From assembly GCF_003351045.1 (NCBI RefSeq), contig NZ_QQZY01000004.1:221391-285390 (forward strand): a stretch of 64,000 nt of DNA. The letters run 5' to 3'. The stretch comes from Gaiella occulta. Lineage in GTDB: Bacteria; Actinomycetota; Thermoleophilia; Gaiellales; Gaiellaceae. Position numbers and translations under genes: made by a program. The notes beneath the pieces are model-generated. The model was not told the DNA's origin. It saw only the letters and a program-made list of their open reading frames with translations, and made no database searches. This document shows, in pieces, positions 32,515 through 42,010 of the stretch (position 1 is the stretch's first letter; each line of letters opens with the position of its first letter).

Positions 32515-32638
32515 GGCCCACTATTGAAGCGGTTCCGCAGCGGCCGCGTCCGGGCAGTGCGAGGTCGGCAGCAGGCCCGTCCGATCTGCGCGTCTCCGCT
32601 CCGCCCGGCGGATGAGCAGGGCGCGGGCGGCGGGGGCG

Positions 32639-32703
32639 CCGGAAGGGTGGCGTCCTCCTCCAGCACGTACCCGAAAGAGTGAACGAGGGCTCCGGAAGGG
32701 TGA
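32639..32703 (+). promoter_or_regulatory. Direct repeats upstream of the RTX gene
   Basis: CCGGAAGGGTGG (32639), CCGAAAGAGTGA (32671) and CCGGAAGGGTGA (32692). The last two are 21 bases apart, two helical turns, which fits cooperative binding of an activator or repressor. No factor can be named. Confidence 0.45.
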
Positions 32704-32791
32704 ATCGGAGCCGTGTGCCGCATGTTTCGGAGCTCCCACGGCTCTTGCCGAATGGTACGCGTACATCGAAGCACGAAGAGAAGGAGCTCTC

Positions 32792-33469
32792 ATGGAACGG
32801 AACAGTCTCGCAAGGGTCATCGCAGTCTGTGCACTGCTCGGCGCCCTTTCCGCGCTCGTCGTCACGAGCGGGGCGGCCGCGGCGGGTTCGACGCCGAAGT
32901 GCACGATCACGGGCACCCCGGGCAACGACGTGCTGACGGGGACGCGCGGTAGCGATGTGATCTGCGGTCTGGGCGGCAACGACACCATCATCGGCGGCGC
33001 GGGCAACGACACGCTCGTCGGCGGCGCGGGCAGCGACAAGCTCGTCGGTGCCGGAGGGAACGACACGCTCTCCGGCGGCGCGGGCAACGATCAGCTCGTC
33101 GGCGGCGCGGGCAACGACCAGCTGGACGGCGGTGCCGGCGACGACACCGAGGACGGCGGCGCGGGCAACGATGAGCTCGTCGGCGGCGTGGGCAACGACC
33201 AGCTGGACGGTGGTGCCGGCGACGACATCGAGGACGGCGGCGCGGGCGACGATCAGCTCGTCGGCGGCGTGGGCAACGACCAGCTGGACGGTGGTGCCGG
33301 CGACGACATCGAGGACGGCGGCGCGGGCGACGATGAGCTCGTCGGCGGCGCGGGCAGCGACCAGCTGAACGGCGGCACGGGCAACGACAGTGCCGCGGCC
33401 GACAGCGAGGACAGCGCGACCGGCACCGAGCAGGGCGACAGCAGCAGCAGCAGCTCGAGCGCCTTCTAG
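32792..33469 (+). CDS. Secreted RTX-type calcium-binding repeat protein
   Basis: 225 residues from ATG 32792, preceded by AAGGAG. Signal peptide [20 protein letters not shown], then a short [14 protein letters not shown] start and about a dozen nonapeptide repeats of the GGxGNDxLx type, which form a Ca2+-binding parallel beta-roll outside the cell. The middle consists of 81-bp (27-residue) near-identical tandem units containing [19 protein letters not shown], so the gene is prone to repeat-number change. It ends in an acidic, Ser-rich tail. No catalytic domain: probably a structural or calcium-scavenging surface protein. Secretion is by Sec, unlike type I-secreted RTX toxins. Confidence 0.9.
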   Translation: MERNSLARVIAVCALLGALSALVVTSGAAAAGSTPKCTITGTPGNDVLTGTRGSDVICGLGGNDTIIGGAGNDTLVGGAGSDKLVGAGGNDTLSGGAGNDQLVGGAGNDQLDGGAGDDTEDGGAGNDELVGGVGNDQLDGGAGDDIEDGGAGDDQLVGGVGNDQLDGGAGDDIEDGGAGDDELVGGAGSDQLNGGTGNDSAAADSEDSATGTEQGDSSSSSSSAF

Positions 33470-33486
33470 CGAAGGAGAGAGCGATC

Positions 33487-33519
33487 GGCGGGGGCGCGCG
33501 CTTCGGGCGCGTCCCCGCC
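33487..33519 (+). terminator. Hairpin after RTX gene
   Basis: GGCGGGGGCGCGC-GCTTCGG-GCGCGTCCCCGCC, imperfect GC-rich stem 17 bases past the stop, without a T-run. Confidence 0.6.
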
Positions 33520-33722
33520 GGTCGACCGCGATCTTCCCTCTCACGCGTGGCAGTTCGAGCTTCTGCCGCATTTGCAGGCGACCTCCGGCGCCGGAGCGAC
33601 CGTCATGCGGCGGCACCGGAGGCGGGCCGAGGTCGATGCCCGCGAGGCCTGCCAGGCGGAGCGCATCCGCTGTCTGCCCGGCACCGCGACGGCCGCGTCG
33701 CGTGAGCTCGCTTCCTCGAAGC

Positions 33723-34433
33723 TCAGCGTGACATGCGCGTGGCGCGATCGAGGAGTCCCGCCATCAGGCCCGACGCGATGAGAATCCATCCCGCGAGCTC
33801 GAGCCCCTCCTCGACGACCACCTCGAGCTCGTAGGCGAACGTGCCACGGTCGAGCCCGATCTGCACCATGCCGAAGGAGACTGCTTCCCACGCGACCGCG
33901 GCGACGAGCATGAGCAGGCCGAGGCGGACGCTCCGACGCGCCGGCCCGAACGCATGCGCGGCGCAACGCCAGAGAAGCAAGAACGAGGTGATGAGGAGTG
34001 GGAGGTACACGACCGGCCACACGATCCTGGTCGTCTCGTGGGCACCACCGAGATTGGCTTTCAGACGCTCGTGTATCTGGAGCATGTCGTCGGCGGAGAA
34101 GAACGCCAGCGTGGCGGCCAGGAACAGGTAGGTCAGCCTGCGCCCCCGGTGCGCCACCGCAAGGAGGCCGGCCGCAAGCGCGGCGCACGCCGTCGCTGTC
34201 GAGCTCGCCCAGCTCCAGATCGTGAGCTCCGCGTCCGCGCTCAACTGGCCGACCGTGCCGTCGAACCAGATGAAGCCCGCCATGTCGGCGATGCCCTGAG
34301 CCGCGAACCCGACGGCGGCGACCCACACACCGACCCGGACGATCAGCCCCGGTAGCTCGGCGGTCGCGGGGGCTGCATAGGCGCCGTCGCGCGCCGCGTC
34401 TCTCCCGGACAGCGCGGGCGCGTCGACGCTCAC
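33723..34433 (-). CDS. Unrecognised integral membrane protein
   Basis: 236 residues from GTG 34433. About six or seven hydrophobic helices, for example LIVRVGVWVAAVGFAAQGIA, ATACAALAAGLLAVAH, LTYLFLAATLAFFSADD, IVWPVVYLPLLITSFLLLWR and LGLLMLVAAVAWEAVSFGMV. A few polar residues inside or between helices (SADDMLQIHERL, EVVVEEGLELAGW) resemble metal- or proton-handling membrane proteins, but I do not recognise a family. The start is uncertain: no ribosome site is obvious, and the frame stays open to 34643 with low-complexity sequence. Convergent with the RTX gene. Confidence 0.6.
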   Translation of the reverse strand: MSVDAPALSGRDAARDGAYAAPATAELPGLIVRVGVWVAAVGFAAQGIADMAGFIWFDGTVGQLSADAELTIWSWASSTATACAALAAGLLAVAHRGRRLTYLFLAATLAFFSADDMLQIHERLKANLGGAHETTRIVWPVVYLPLLITSFLLLWRCAAHAFGPARRSVRLGLLMLVAAVAWEAVSFGMVQIGLDRGTFAYELEVVVEEGLELAGWILIASGLMAGLLDRATRMSR

Positions 34434-35056
34434 GACGGCGACCAGCTGCGAGTCGTGCTGTGCGCCGGGGCGAGGAGCCGACCGGTGCGCGCCCCCGTGT
34501 CGAGTCCCGGCTCGATGTCGGCCCGTGGGCCGCGGCCGGCCACGGAGCGGCGCCCGCGGGCGCTTCCGGCGGCCGGCGTCTTCGACGCAGGCAGCTCCGC
34601 GGCAGTGCACACCCTCGTCCTCATCCAGCAGGCTCCCCTCCACGTCCGAGCTGGGGACTCAGTAACGGAGAGCGGGGGCTCTTTGTCAAGGCGTTCCCCT
34701 GCCGCCGCTCACTCCGCCACGAGCGCCGGACGCCGCCCGCGACGGCCGATCACGAGCGCCGTCGCGGATCCCGGCATCCTCCAGCCGCTGGGCGGAAGCC
34801 GTTGGCGGATGCCTTATGAGCCACTGCGCGAGGAGGGACGGGGCCGTAGGGCTGAGGTGGCGGGATGCCCATGCGTCGAGATGTGCGAGCGCTACGGCTC
34901 GGCCATCTGCCGCTTCCAGTCTTCAGCGCCCTGCTTGCGCCGGATCTCGTGACAACCTCCTATCGCCCGCAACCGACGACGATCGAGGCACGGCACCGAA
35001 ACCGTGACTGGCTCCAGGGCATCCCCGAGTAGCTCCACGCCCTCTGGGACATGAGC
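34434..35056. other. Intergenic region without a convincing gene
   Basis: 623 bases between the membrane-protein gene and tRNA-Glu. Frames here are Arg/Pro-rich shadows with no domain. I see no repeat or RNA signature. Confidence 0.5.
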
Positions 35057-35088
35057 AAACCCAGGCCAGCTCTCGCTGGCCTGGGTTT
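35057..35088. terminator. Bidirectional terminator of tRNA-Glu
   Basis: Perfect 14-bp inverted repeat AAACCCAGGCCAGC / GCTGGCCTGGGTTT with loop TCTC, 17 bases beyond the 3' end of tRNA-Glu. The A/T ends give a short U-tract on either strand. Confidence 0.85.
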
Positions 35089-35105
35089 GAATGACGTCTA
35101 CTTGG

Positions 35106-35178
35106 TGCCCCCAACGGGATTCGAACCCGTGCTGCCACCTTGAAAGGGTGGTGACCTAGGCCGCTAGTCGATGGGGGC
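35106..35178 (-). tRNA. tRNA-Glu (TTC)
   Basis: 73-nt cloverleaf on the minus strand. Acceptor GCCCCCA/TGGGGGC, anticodon stem CCACC/GGTGG with loop CTTTCAA (anticodon TTC), T-arm CGGG-TTCGAAT-CCCG, discriminator A, no CCA encoded. Confidence 0.95.
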
Positions 35179-35427
35179 GGCCGGACGAGGATAGCGAGGC
35201 GGCGGCTCAGGAGGGACGGGGCGGAAACGCGCCTATCCGCGGACAGGGTGACGGCCGGGACGAGAAGGACGGGCGCGATCTCGTCGAGCGCCGCGCGGGC
35301 CTCGTCGAAGCCGTCGGCGCGAGTTACGCCGGGCCGAGCGCGCCACCGCTACCCTGGACCGCACAACCTCGGATACCGACGGCGCCCGCGCCTTCACCAT
35401 CCGCACGCGGGATCAGGGAGGCTCGAC

Positions 35428-36543
35428 ATGACGGCAGCCGCGCAGAAGGTCGCAGAGAAGGTCGCGTTCGACAACGGCGGAGCGTTCATCCGCGACACAC
35501 GGCGGGAGGTCGAGGCCTATCTCGCGCGCGGGCGGACGCGCATGCGCGGCGCGCTGCAGCTGTACGCGAAGGCGCCGGTCGCGCTCGGACTCACGGCGGT
35601 CTCGTGGGCGCTGCTGGTGTTCGTGCGCCCGGGCGCCGTGGTCGCGGCCCTCTGCCTCGCCGGGCTCGCCACGGGGGCGATGCTGACGGCGTTCTGCGTG
35701 CAGCACGACGCGAACCACGGCGCCTACTTCCGCCGGCGGCGCTGGAACCACCTGGTCGGCTGGTCGGCCGACGCGCTGCTCGGGTTCTCGAGCTACGCGT
35801 GGCGCGTCAAGCACAACGTCGCCCACCACACGTACACGAACGTGGACGGCTTCGACGACGACATCACGCAGGTGCCGCTCGCCCGCTTCTCGCCCACGCA
35901 GGCGCCGCGCCCCTGGTACCGCTTCCAGCACCTCTACATCTGGCCCATGTACCTGCTCATGGGCCTGCGCTGGCAGACGGTCGGCGACGTCGCGGCGTTC
36001 GCCCGCGGCCGGGTCGGCGAGAGCGCCCTCCGCTTCCCGCGCGGCTGGAACCTCGCCGGCGTCGTCGTCGGCAAGGCGATCTTCGTCGGCTGGGCGCTCG
36101 TGATCCCGATGCTCGTCTACCCGTGGTGGGCGGTGCTCGCCGCCTACGCCGGCTTCACGATGGTGACGAGCCTGATCATGGCGACGACGTTCCAGCTCGC
36201 GCACTGTGTCGAGGAGGCGTCGTTCGCCTCCGCCGCCGAGCTGCGCGGGGAGAAGCGTCTGTGGGCGGTGCACGAGGTCGAGACGACCGTGAACTTCTGC
36301 CCGCGCAACCGGGTGCTGACATGGGCGCTCGGCGGGCTCAACTTCCAGATCGAGCACCACCTGTTCCCGCGCCTGCCGCACACCCACTATCCGCAGATCG
36401 CACGCATCGTGCGGCGCAACTGCGACCGCCACGGCATCCGCTACACGGCCCAGCCGTCCCTGCGGGCGGCGCTGCGCTCGCACGTCCTGCACCTGCGCAC
36501 GATGGGCCGGCTCGGGCTGCCCGTCGAGCTCGAGATGGGATAG
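35428..36543 (+). CDS. Membrane fatty-acid desaturase (acyl-lipid/acyl-CoA, DesA-like)
   Basis: 371 residues from ATG 35428 (AGGGAG upstream). The three di-iron histidine boxes are present: HDANH (about 95-99), HNVAHH (about 130-135) and QIEHH (about 309-313); the last, with Gln for the first His, is typical of front-end/linoleoyl-type desaturases. Four main hydrophobic segments surround the boxes. No fused cytochrome b5 domain is present, so electrons must come from a separate ferredoxin or reductase. Introduces a double bond into membrane acyl chains, useful for fluidity control. The upstream frame to 35248 is low-complexity and rejected. Confidence 0.93.
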   Translation: MTAAAQKVAEKVAFDNGGAFIRDTRREVEAYLARGRTRMRGALQLYAKAPVALGLTAVSWALLVFVRPGAVVAALCLAGLATGAMLTAFCVQHDANHGAYFRRRRWNHLVGWSADALLGFSSYAWRVKHNVAHHTYTNVDGFDDDITQVPLARFSPTQAPRPWYRFQHLYIWPMYLLMGLRWQTVGDVAAFARGRVGESALRFPRGWNLAGVVVGKAIFVGWALVIPMLVYPWWAVLAAYAGFTMVTSLIMATTFQLAHCVEEASFASAAELRGEKRLWAVHEVETTVNFCPRNRVLTWALGGLNFQIEHHLFPRLPHTHYPQIARIVRRNCDRHGIRYTAQPSLRAALRSHVLHLRTMGRLGLPVELEMG

Positions 36544-36584
36544 CAGCCGGCGCGCCGGGGCGTGCCGCACCCGGAGCGGAGCAC

Positions 36585-36590
36585 TAGGCT
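36585..36590 (+). promoter_or_regulatory. -10 box TAGGCT for the MOSC gene
   Basis: TANNNT hexamer ending 6 bases before ATG 36597: leaderless spacing. Confidence 0.55.
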
Positions 36591-36596
36591 TGCTCC

Positions 36597-37382
36597 ATGG
36601 CTGCCACGATCGCCCGGATCGCCTATGCGCCCGTGAAGGGGCTCGCGCTCGCGCACCCCGACGAGATCGAGCTCGAGCACACCGGCCTGCGGCAGAACCG
36701 CCGCTTCTACCTCGTCGGCGCAGACGGCCGGCTCGCGAACGGCAAGGTGTTCGGCACGCTCGTGCAGGTCGCCGCCGAGGCGGACGCCGACGGCACCTCG
36801 CTCGCGCTGCGCTTCCCGGACGGCGCCACGGTGGCGGGTGCGATCGCCCTCGGCGACGCCGTCGAGACCGGCTTCTACGGCCGCTCCGTCGCGGGTCACG
36901 TCGTCGAAGGGCCCTGGTCGCGGGCGCTGTCGGCGTTCGCCGGCACGCCGCTGCGGCTGATCAGGGCCGACGAGCCCGGAGCCGCCTCCGATCGGGCCGC
37001 CGCCGGCGCCGTCTCGCTCGTCTCGACCGCGTCCCTCGAGCGTCTCGCGCGGGAAGCCGGGGTGGAGGCGGTCGACGGACGGCGCTTTCGCATGCTGTTC
37101 ACGATCGAGGGCGCCGACGCGCACGAGGAAGACGGCTGGGTCGGGCGCGAGGTGCGCGTCGGCGCTGCGACGCTGCGCTGCAACGGGCTCGTCGGCCGCT
37201 GCGCCGTCACCACGCACGACCCCGACACGGGCGTGCCGAGCCTCGACACCCTCCATCTCCTGCGCGCGTACCGCTCGCACGTCCCCAGCGACGAGCCGCT
37301 GCCCTTCGGCGTGCGGGGCGAGGTCGTGCAGCCCGGCAGCGTGCGCGTCGGCGACGAGGTGCGCGTGACGGAGCCGGCATGA
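36597..37382 (+). CDS. MOSC-domain protein
   Basis: 261 residues. N-terminal MOSC_N beta-barrel part (RIAYAPVKGLALAHPDEIELEHTGLRQNRRFYLV) followed by the MOSC domain with VSLVSTASLERLA, GRRFRMLFTIEG, EDGWVGREVRVG and the cysteine motif LRCNGLVGRCAVTTHDPDTG, where Cys binds the molybdenum cofactor sulfur. Members reduce N-hydroxylated compounds or transfer sulfur from the Mo cofactor. ATGA overlap with the downstream VOC gene indicates an operon of two. Confidence 0.92.
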   Translation: MAATIARIAYAPVKGLALAHPDEIELEHTGLRQNRRFYLVGADGRLANGKVFGTLVQVAAEADADGTSLALRFPDGATVAGAIALGDAVETGFYGRSVAGHVVEGPWSRALSAFAGTPLRLIRADEPGAASDRAAAGAVSLVSTASLERLAREAGVEAVDGRRFRMLFTIEGADAHEEDGWVGREVRVGAATLRCNGLVGRCAVTTHDPDTGVPSLDTLHLLRAYRSHVPSDEPLPFGVRGEVVQPGSVRVGDEVRVTEPA

Positions 37383-38245
37383 GCGGCAGCGCTGCGATCG
37401 ACCCCGCGACGACGCTCGGCCCCGTCTCGCTCGTCGCGGGGGACGTCGACCGGCTCACGGCCTTCTACGAGACCGCGATCGGGCTGCGCGTGATCGCACG
37501 CGAGGGCGACGTCGTCACCCTCGGCGCCGGCGCGCTTGCGCTCGTCGAGCTCGTCGGCGACCCGGCAGCGCCGCCCCGCCCGCCACGGACGACCGGCCTC
37601 TTCCACCTCGCCCTGCTCGTCCCCACGAGAGCCGACCTGGCCCGCGCGATCCATCGCGTCACGCAGACCGGGTGGTCGTTCACGGGAGCCTCCGACCATC
37701 TCGTGTCGGAGGCGCTCTACCTCGACGATCCGGAGGGCAACGGCATCGAGATCTACCGCGACCGGCCGCGCGCCGAATGGCGCTACGACGGCGGCGCCCT
37801 GCGCATGGGCACCGCGGCGCTCGACCTCCACGGCGTGCTCGCGGAGGTCGCCGCGCCCGACCCGGGCGAGCGCGTCGCGCCCGGCACGACGGTCGGCCAC
37901 GTCCACCTGCAGGTGGCGGACCTCGCCGCCGCCGAGGCGTTCTACTGCGGCGCGCTCGGGTTCGACGTGACGGTACGCGGCTACCCGGGCGCCCTGTTCG
38001 TCTCCGCCGGCGGCTACCACCACCACCTCGGGCTCAACACGTGGGCGGGCGCCGGCGCACCCGCGCCGCCGCCGGGCTGCCGGGGCTTGCGCCGCTTCAC
38101 GATCCTGCTGCCCGAACACGGCGCGCTCGCCGCCGCCGTCGAGCGCCTGCGCGCCGCCGGCCTCGAGCCGGTCGCCGACGGCAGCGAGGTGACCGTCGCC
38201 GACCCCTCCGGCAACGTCGTCACGCTCGCTACCCGGGCCGCGTAG
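37379..38245 (+). CDS. VOC-superfamily dioxygenase-like protein (two VOC modules)
   Basis: 288 residues. Two betaalphabetabetabeta modules: LGPVSLVAGDVDRLTAFYETAIGL with GLFHLALLVPTRADLA and GNGIEIYRDRP in the first, VGHVHLQVADLAAAEAFYCGALGF with GYHHHLGLNTWAG in the second. His/Glu ligands for Fe2+ or Mn2+ (FHLAL, IEIYR, HVHLQ) match the CatE/extradiol-dioxygenase-like group. Expected to cleave catechol-type rings, though many homologues are uncharacterised. Translationally coupled to the MOSC gene; its last 17 bases overlap the end of the convergent metallopeptidase-like gene. Confidence 0.87.
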   Translation: MSGSAAIDPATTLGPVSLVAGDVDRLTAFYETAIGLRVIAREGDVVTLGAGALALVELVGDPAAPPRPPRTTGLFHLALLVPTRADLARAIHRVTQTGWSFTGASDHLVSEALYLDDPEGNGIEIYRDRPRAEWRYDGGALRMGTAALDLHGVLAEVAAPDPGERVAPGTTVGHVHLQVADLAAAEAFYCGALGFDVTVRGYPGALFVSAGGYHHHLGLNTWAGAGAPAPPPGCRGLRRFTILLPEHGALAAAVERLRAAGLEPVADGSEVTVADPSGNVVTLATRAA

Positions 38246-38561
38246 CCTCGACGGCCGCGCGCGCCTGCCGCTCGTAGCCGTTCGCGGCGTAGCCGCTGCG
38301 CAGATAGCTGAGCGGCATCCGCAGCGGCCGGTGCTGCATCTGCCACACGTGGCAGAGCTCGTGCGTGACGAGATCCTCGGTCGCCTGCGGGCTGCGCAGC
38401 AGGATCGTTCCGTGCAACGCGTAGCCGTCGAAGCGGCGCAGCCCCGGCAGCCGGAACAGCCACGGCACCGTCAGCAAGCGCACGTGGTCGACGCGCACGG
38501 GTCGCGGCCACCAGTCGAGCCGGTCGAGCCGCTCCTTGGCGGCGGCCAGTCGCGGATCCAT
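38229..38561 (-). CDS. Small zinc-metallopeptidase-like (HExxH) protein
   Basis: 110 residues. The zincin motif THELCHVWQMQ lies in a predicted helix at about residues 67-77, preceded by LHGTILLRSPQATEDL. Such short proteins are annotated DUF4157-like or SprT-like. There is no signal peptide. The protease activity is only predicted from HExxH. Start ATG 38561; the frame continuing to 39857 is a shadow of neighbours. Ends in convergent overlap with the VOC gene. Confidence 0.68.
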   Translation of the reverse strand: MDPRLAAAKERLDRLDWWPRPVRVDHVRLLTVPWLFRLPGLRRFDGYALHGTILLRSPQATEDLVTHELCHVWQMQHRPLRMPLSYLRSGYAANGYERQARAAVEATRPG

Positions 38562-38596
38562 GGGCCTCCTGTCGGGGCCGGGCCGGCGCCCTGCGC

Positions 38597-39475
38597 CTAC
38601 GTCCCCAGGATGATCGGGTCGTACACGAGCACGGCGCTGCCGTCCTGCGCCTGCTGGTACTGGTACGAGTACAGCCGCGGGCTCGTGAGCCGGTTCACCG
38701 TCGCCAGCTCGAGCTTCGTCATCTTCCCCACCGTCGGCGTGCGCGGGCCGATCGTGTTCGCGAGCGGCTTCGACAGCTCGGCGCGGACGTCGCTCTTGCG
38801 TAGGAACACCGAGGTCGCCGCCGCCGCCCCGTCGGGGCGCGGCGGCAGGAACACCGACACCGAGTCGACGCCGTGCACGTACTTGAACGTGTAGAGGGCG
38901 AGCTCGAGCGCCTCGCGCCGCAGCAGCGCATGGCGCGCCTGCGACGCCTTGCCGCCGGCGATCGAGCAGTTGTTGCCGAGGCCGCAGAGGATGAACATGA
39001 GGCTGTCGCGCGCGTCGATGACGGCGATGTCGCTCTCTTCCTTCTTCCCGGTCGAGGTGTCCGGGCGCACCGCGATCGCGCGCACCGGTACGTTGCCGCT
39101 CGCGCCGGCGCTGACCTGAGGCGGCCCGACGAGCGCGGTCGTGAGCTGCTGACCGTCCGGCAGTCGGTAGCTCTTCGACACGTGGTCGGCGATCTGCTTC
39201 GCCTTCGCGGAGTCGCTGCCCTCCGGCGCCCACGCCGACCACCGTGCGGCCGGCGCCGCGTCGGGGCGCGTCAACAGGACGACGAGGGCGCCGACCCCCA
39301 CGCCCGCGACGACCGCGAGCGCGAGGTAGACGAGCCCGAAGCGGGCGCGATAGGCGGCCTTGCGGGCACGGTCGGCGCGCGACGGCCCACCGGGCTGGGA
39401 GACCGGCCGCGCAGGCTCCGCGTCGACGAAGCCGGAGGGGGGTGTCGCGTCGGGTGGAATCGTGCCGTCGCTCAT
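38597..39475 (-). CDS. Single-pass membrane protein, partner of FtsH-like protease
   Basis: 292 residues. A Pro/Asp-rich cytoplasmic N-terminus of ~40 residues, then one transmembrane helix (GLVYLALAVVAGVGVGALVVLL) and a ~220-residue extracytoplasmic part with two cysteines (ILCGLGNNCSI). I do not recognise a family. Its ATG overlaps the stop of the FtsH-like gene (ATGA), so the two are made together, suggesting a regulator or substrate adaptor analogous in position (not sequence) to HflK/HflC. Function unassigned. Confidence 0.7.
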   Translation of the reverse strand: MSDGTIPPDATPPSGFVDAEPARPVSQPGGPSRADRARKAAYRARFGLVYLALAVVAGVGVGALVVLLTRPDAAPAARWSAWAPEGSDSAKAKQIADHVSKSYRLPDGQQLTTALVGPPQVSAGASGNVPVRAIAVRPDTSTGKKEESDIAVIDARDSLMFILCGLGNNCSIAGGKASQARHALLRREALELALYTFKYVHGVDSVSVFLPPRPDGAAAATSVFLRKSDVRAELSKPLANTIGPRTPTVGKMTKLELATVNRLTSPRLYSYQYQQAQDGSAVLVYDPIILGT

Positions 39476-41931
39476 CGGGCGATCTCCGGAGGGGCGGACG
39501 GCGGCGGCTTGAAGCCGCGGTCGACCGCGGCCGAGAACTCGAGCGGGGGCCAGGCGGACTCCTCGCCGAGATCGACCGTGGGAATCGTGATCCGGGATGA
39601 CTCGAGCAGCTCGAGCAGCTCGTCGCCCATGATCTCGCGCTTGTCCTCGAGCGCGTCGGCGATCCTCTCGATCGCGGGGAGGTTGGCGATCGCCAGGTTG
39701 TGGGCGGTGACGTACGCCTGGCCGAGGATCTGCGCGGCGACCGCGCGCTTGGCCGCGTCGGAGAGGACGCCCGCGATCGGGTCGGCGTCGAAGGGGCCGC
39801 CGCTGCCCGACCGGGACATGATCTGGAGGCCGATCCGCTCGAAGCGGTCGAGGGCACGCTTGCGCGCCTCCTCCTCGGTCTCGCCGTTCGCGGGCGAGAC
39901 GTGGAAGGGCAGCGGCCCCATCGCCGCGCGCCCCACCATCAGGGCGGCCCGCGCGGTCACGCCGGCGACGTCTCCGCCGACGCCGTTCGAGTTCTCGCCG
40001 TACACCACGCGCTCCGCGGCCATCGCCCCGAGGCCCCAGACGATGTCGTGGAACATCTCGTGCTGGAACGAGAACAGCCGCTCCTCCTTCTCGATCATCC
40101 AGTGGTGGCCGCCGACACCCTGGTCGCCGCGCTTCTTGATCGTCAGGCGGGTCGACTCCCGGCTCGTCAGGTAGACGTGGCCGGCCACGGCGTGGCCCGC
40201 CTCGTGGATCGCGACGGCGCGGCGCTCCATCGGGATGTACTCGGAGCCGATCGCCGTTCCCGCGTCGAGCGTCGTGACGGCTTCGACGAGATCGTCCCAG
40301 GTGAACGCCGTGCGCCCCGTGTGGTGGGCGAGCGTCAGGGCCATCGACGTCGCCTGCTCGATCATCGCGGGGGAGTAGCCGCTCATGATGCGGGCGATCT
40401 CGTCGCGGCGCTTGGGCGTGTCGAGCTCCGCGTCGTGCGCCACCTTGCCGATGTAGAGGTCGAGGATGTCCAGCCGGTCGTCCTTCGTCGGCGTCCGGAA
40501 CCACACGTGGCGACCCATGCGGCCCGGCCGGATCAGCGCCGGGTCGAGCCGGTCGATCGGCACGTTGGTGGCGCCGATGAAGTAGATCTGGTCGTTGCGC
40601 GGGCGGGCCGCCGGGATCCTCAGCCGTGCGCTGCCGAGCCGGCGCGGAACGACGAAGGTGGCGTCGAGCAGCGTGTTGATCTTGCTCGTGAGCGTGCGCC
40701 GCAGGAACGGCGGGTTGTCGATCCCGTCCATGACGACGAGCAGCTGGTTCAGCGCCATGCCGCCGCCCATGCCCATGCCGCCGGGGAACATGAAGTTGTA
40801 GACGCTCGCCAGTCGCGTCTGGAACCCGGACACGCCGACCGGCTGCGGGGCGCGCGACCCGAACAGGCGGTCGCGCCACGCGCGCGTCTCGACGACCAGG
40901 TCGCCCGACGGGTCGCGGGCGCCCTGAGGGCCGAAGAAGAGGAACTCCTCGATGTCGGCGGAGGCGAGCGGCTCGAACGAGCGGCCGCCGCTGCCGAGTG
41001 ACTGGCGGCGCATGCCGACGGCGTCGATCTCGTCGATGAAGACGATGCACTGGCCGCCCCACTTGCGCGCGAGCTTCTTCGCGCGGCGGGCGAGGATGCG
41101 TACGACGATCGCGTCGATGCCGATGAACGTGGCGGCGAAGCCCGATCCGGGCATCGAGATGAACGGCGAGTTGAACCCGGTGGCGATCGCCTTCGCGAGC
41201 ATCGTCTTGCCGGTGCCGGGAGCGCCGAAGAGCAGCAGCCCGCGCTCGCGCTTGCCGCCCGCTCGCTCGAACTGCTCGCCCGACTGCCAGATATCGACGA
41301 CACGTCGCACCTCCTCCTTCGCCTCCGCCTGGCCGCGGACGTCCTCGAGCTTGACGCCCCACTCGGCATCGCCCGGCTCGAACGCCTGCATCTGCGACAG
41401 GTTCATCAGCAGCAGCGGGCCGAACAGGATCGCGAAGTTCGCGAAGAAGAGGAAGAAGACGAAGACGGCCTGCACCCACAGCGTCGGCGAGCTGAGGATC
41501 TTCCCCGCCCCGTCGAGGATGGCGCCTCCCGCGCCCCACCACGTTCCCCCGCGGAAGATCCACGTCACGGTCACGACGAGCACGACGAGGAACGCGACCT
41601 TGAACCAGAAGCGCCAGAACCAGGCGCGACGGCGGCCGACGACGTCCTCCTCGCGCAGCTCCGGGCTCTCGACGCCGAACAGGCTCGGCCACGGGATCAG
41701 CCGCCGGAAGAACAGGTCGGCGAAGCCGCGGAAGACGACGACGATCGCCGCCGTCGCCAGCAGGGACGGCAACCAGCCCCAGCCGTTCTGCTGGGTGAAC
41801 CACACGAACAGCGCCGGAGCCGTGAGCACGGCGACGACCGTGGCCGCGCGCGTCAGGCGGCGCCAGGAGCGCGCGAGCTCCTGCGAGGCCGCGCCGTGCG
41901 GCAATGCGGCGAGAGGCTCGGCGAGCGTCAT
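39472..41931 (-). CDS. FtsH-like membrane AAA+ zinc metalloprotease (variant)
   Basis: 819 residues. The N-terminal ~180 residues contain four hydrophobic segments (around 30-47, 53-72, 111-127, 153-176) rather than the two of classical FtsH. The AAA+ module has Walker [10 protein letters not shown] (about 236-244), the pore loop region [12 protein letters not shown], Walker [13 protein letters not shown] and an SRH-type segment [20 protein letters not shown]. The protease has [10 protein letters not shown] at about 576 and a distal acidic ligand region. It contains a ~100-residue insertion with Gly/Met-rich [13 protein letters not shown] before the second region of homology. TACACT six bases before the ATG suggests a leaderless transcript. 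Degrades membrane and soluble proteins; probably a second FtsH paralogue. Confidence 0.9.
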   Translation of the reverse strand: MTLAEPLAALPHGAASQELARSWRRLTRAATVVAVLTAPALFVWFTQQNGWGWLPSLLATAAIVVVFRGFADLFFRRLIPWPSLFGVESPELREEDVVGRRRAWFWRFWFKVAFLVVLVVTVTWIFRGGTWWGAGGAILDGAGKILSSPTLWVQAVFVFFLFFANFAILFGPLLLMNLSQMQAFEPGDAEWGVKLEDVRGQAEAKEEVRRVVDIWQSGEQFERAGGKRERGLLLFGAPGTGKTMLAKAIATGFNSPFISMPGSGFAATFIGIDAIVVRILARRAKKLARKWGGQCIVFIDEIDAVGMRRQSLGSGGRSFEPLASADIEEFLFFGPQGARDPSGDLVVETRAWRDRLFGSRAPQPVGVSGFQTRLASVYNFMFPGGMGMGGGMALNQLLVVMDGIDNPPFLRRTLTSKINTLLDATFVVPRRLGSARLRIPAARPRNDQIYFIGATNVPIDRLDPALIRPGRMGRHVWFRTPTKDDRLDILDLYIGKVAHDAELDTPKRRDEIARIMSGYSPAMIEQATSMALTLAHHTGRTAFTWDDLVEAVTTLDAGTAIGSEYIPMERRAVAIHEAGHAVAGHVYLTSRESTRLTIKKRGDQGVGGHHWMIEKEERLFSFQHEMFHDIVWGLGAMAAERVVYGENSNGVGGDVAGVTARAALMVGRAAMGPLPFHVSPANGETEEEARKRALDRFERIGLQIMSRSGSGGPFDADPIAGVLSDAAKRAVAAQILGQAYVTAHNLAIANLPAIERIADALEDKREIMGDELLELLESSRITIPTVDLGEESAWPPLEFSAAVDRGFKPPPSAPPEIAR

Positions 41932-41937
41932 TCACGA

Positions 41938-42003
41938 AGTGTACGCAGGAGGCCCGCGGGCGGATGTTGACGGCCCGTTAACGACCCGGGCGGCTGCTAG
42001 CGT
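41938..42003. promoter_or_regulatory. Back-to-back leaderless promoters for ftsH-like and cyclophilin genes
   Basis: Minus strand TACACT (41938-41943), six bases before ATG 41931. Plus strand TAGCGT (41998-42003), seven bases before ATG 42011. The 79-base divergent spacer therefore serves both genes. Confidence 0.55.
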
Positions 42004-42010
42004 CGGGCGC

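Noticed and set aside
31945..33400. Possible CRISPR array
   Set aside because: Repeats are adjacent without unique spacers; the second set is coding RTX repeats; no cas genes.
31886..33616. Long minus-strand ORFs with perfect internal peptide repeats
   Set aside because: They read through the 171-bp repeats, tRNA-Val and the antisense of the RTX gene; the period divisible by three keeps frames open.
34455..34952. 165-codon plus-strand ORF
   Set aside because: No domain, shadow-like composition, no ribosome-binding site.
35248..35427. N-terminal extension of the desaturase
   Set aside because: Low complexity, no ribosome site, and a good start with AGGGAG exists at 35428.
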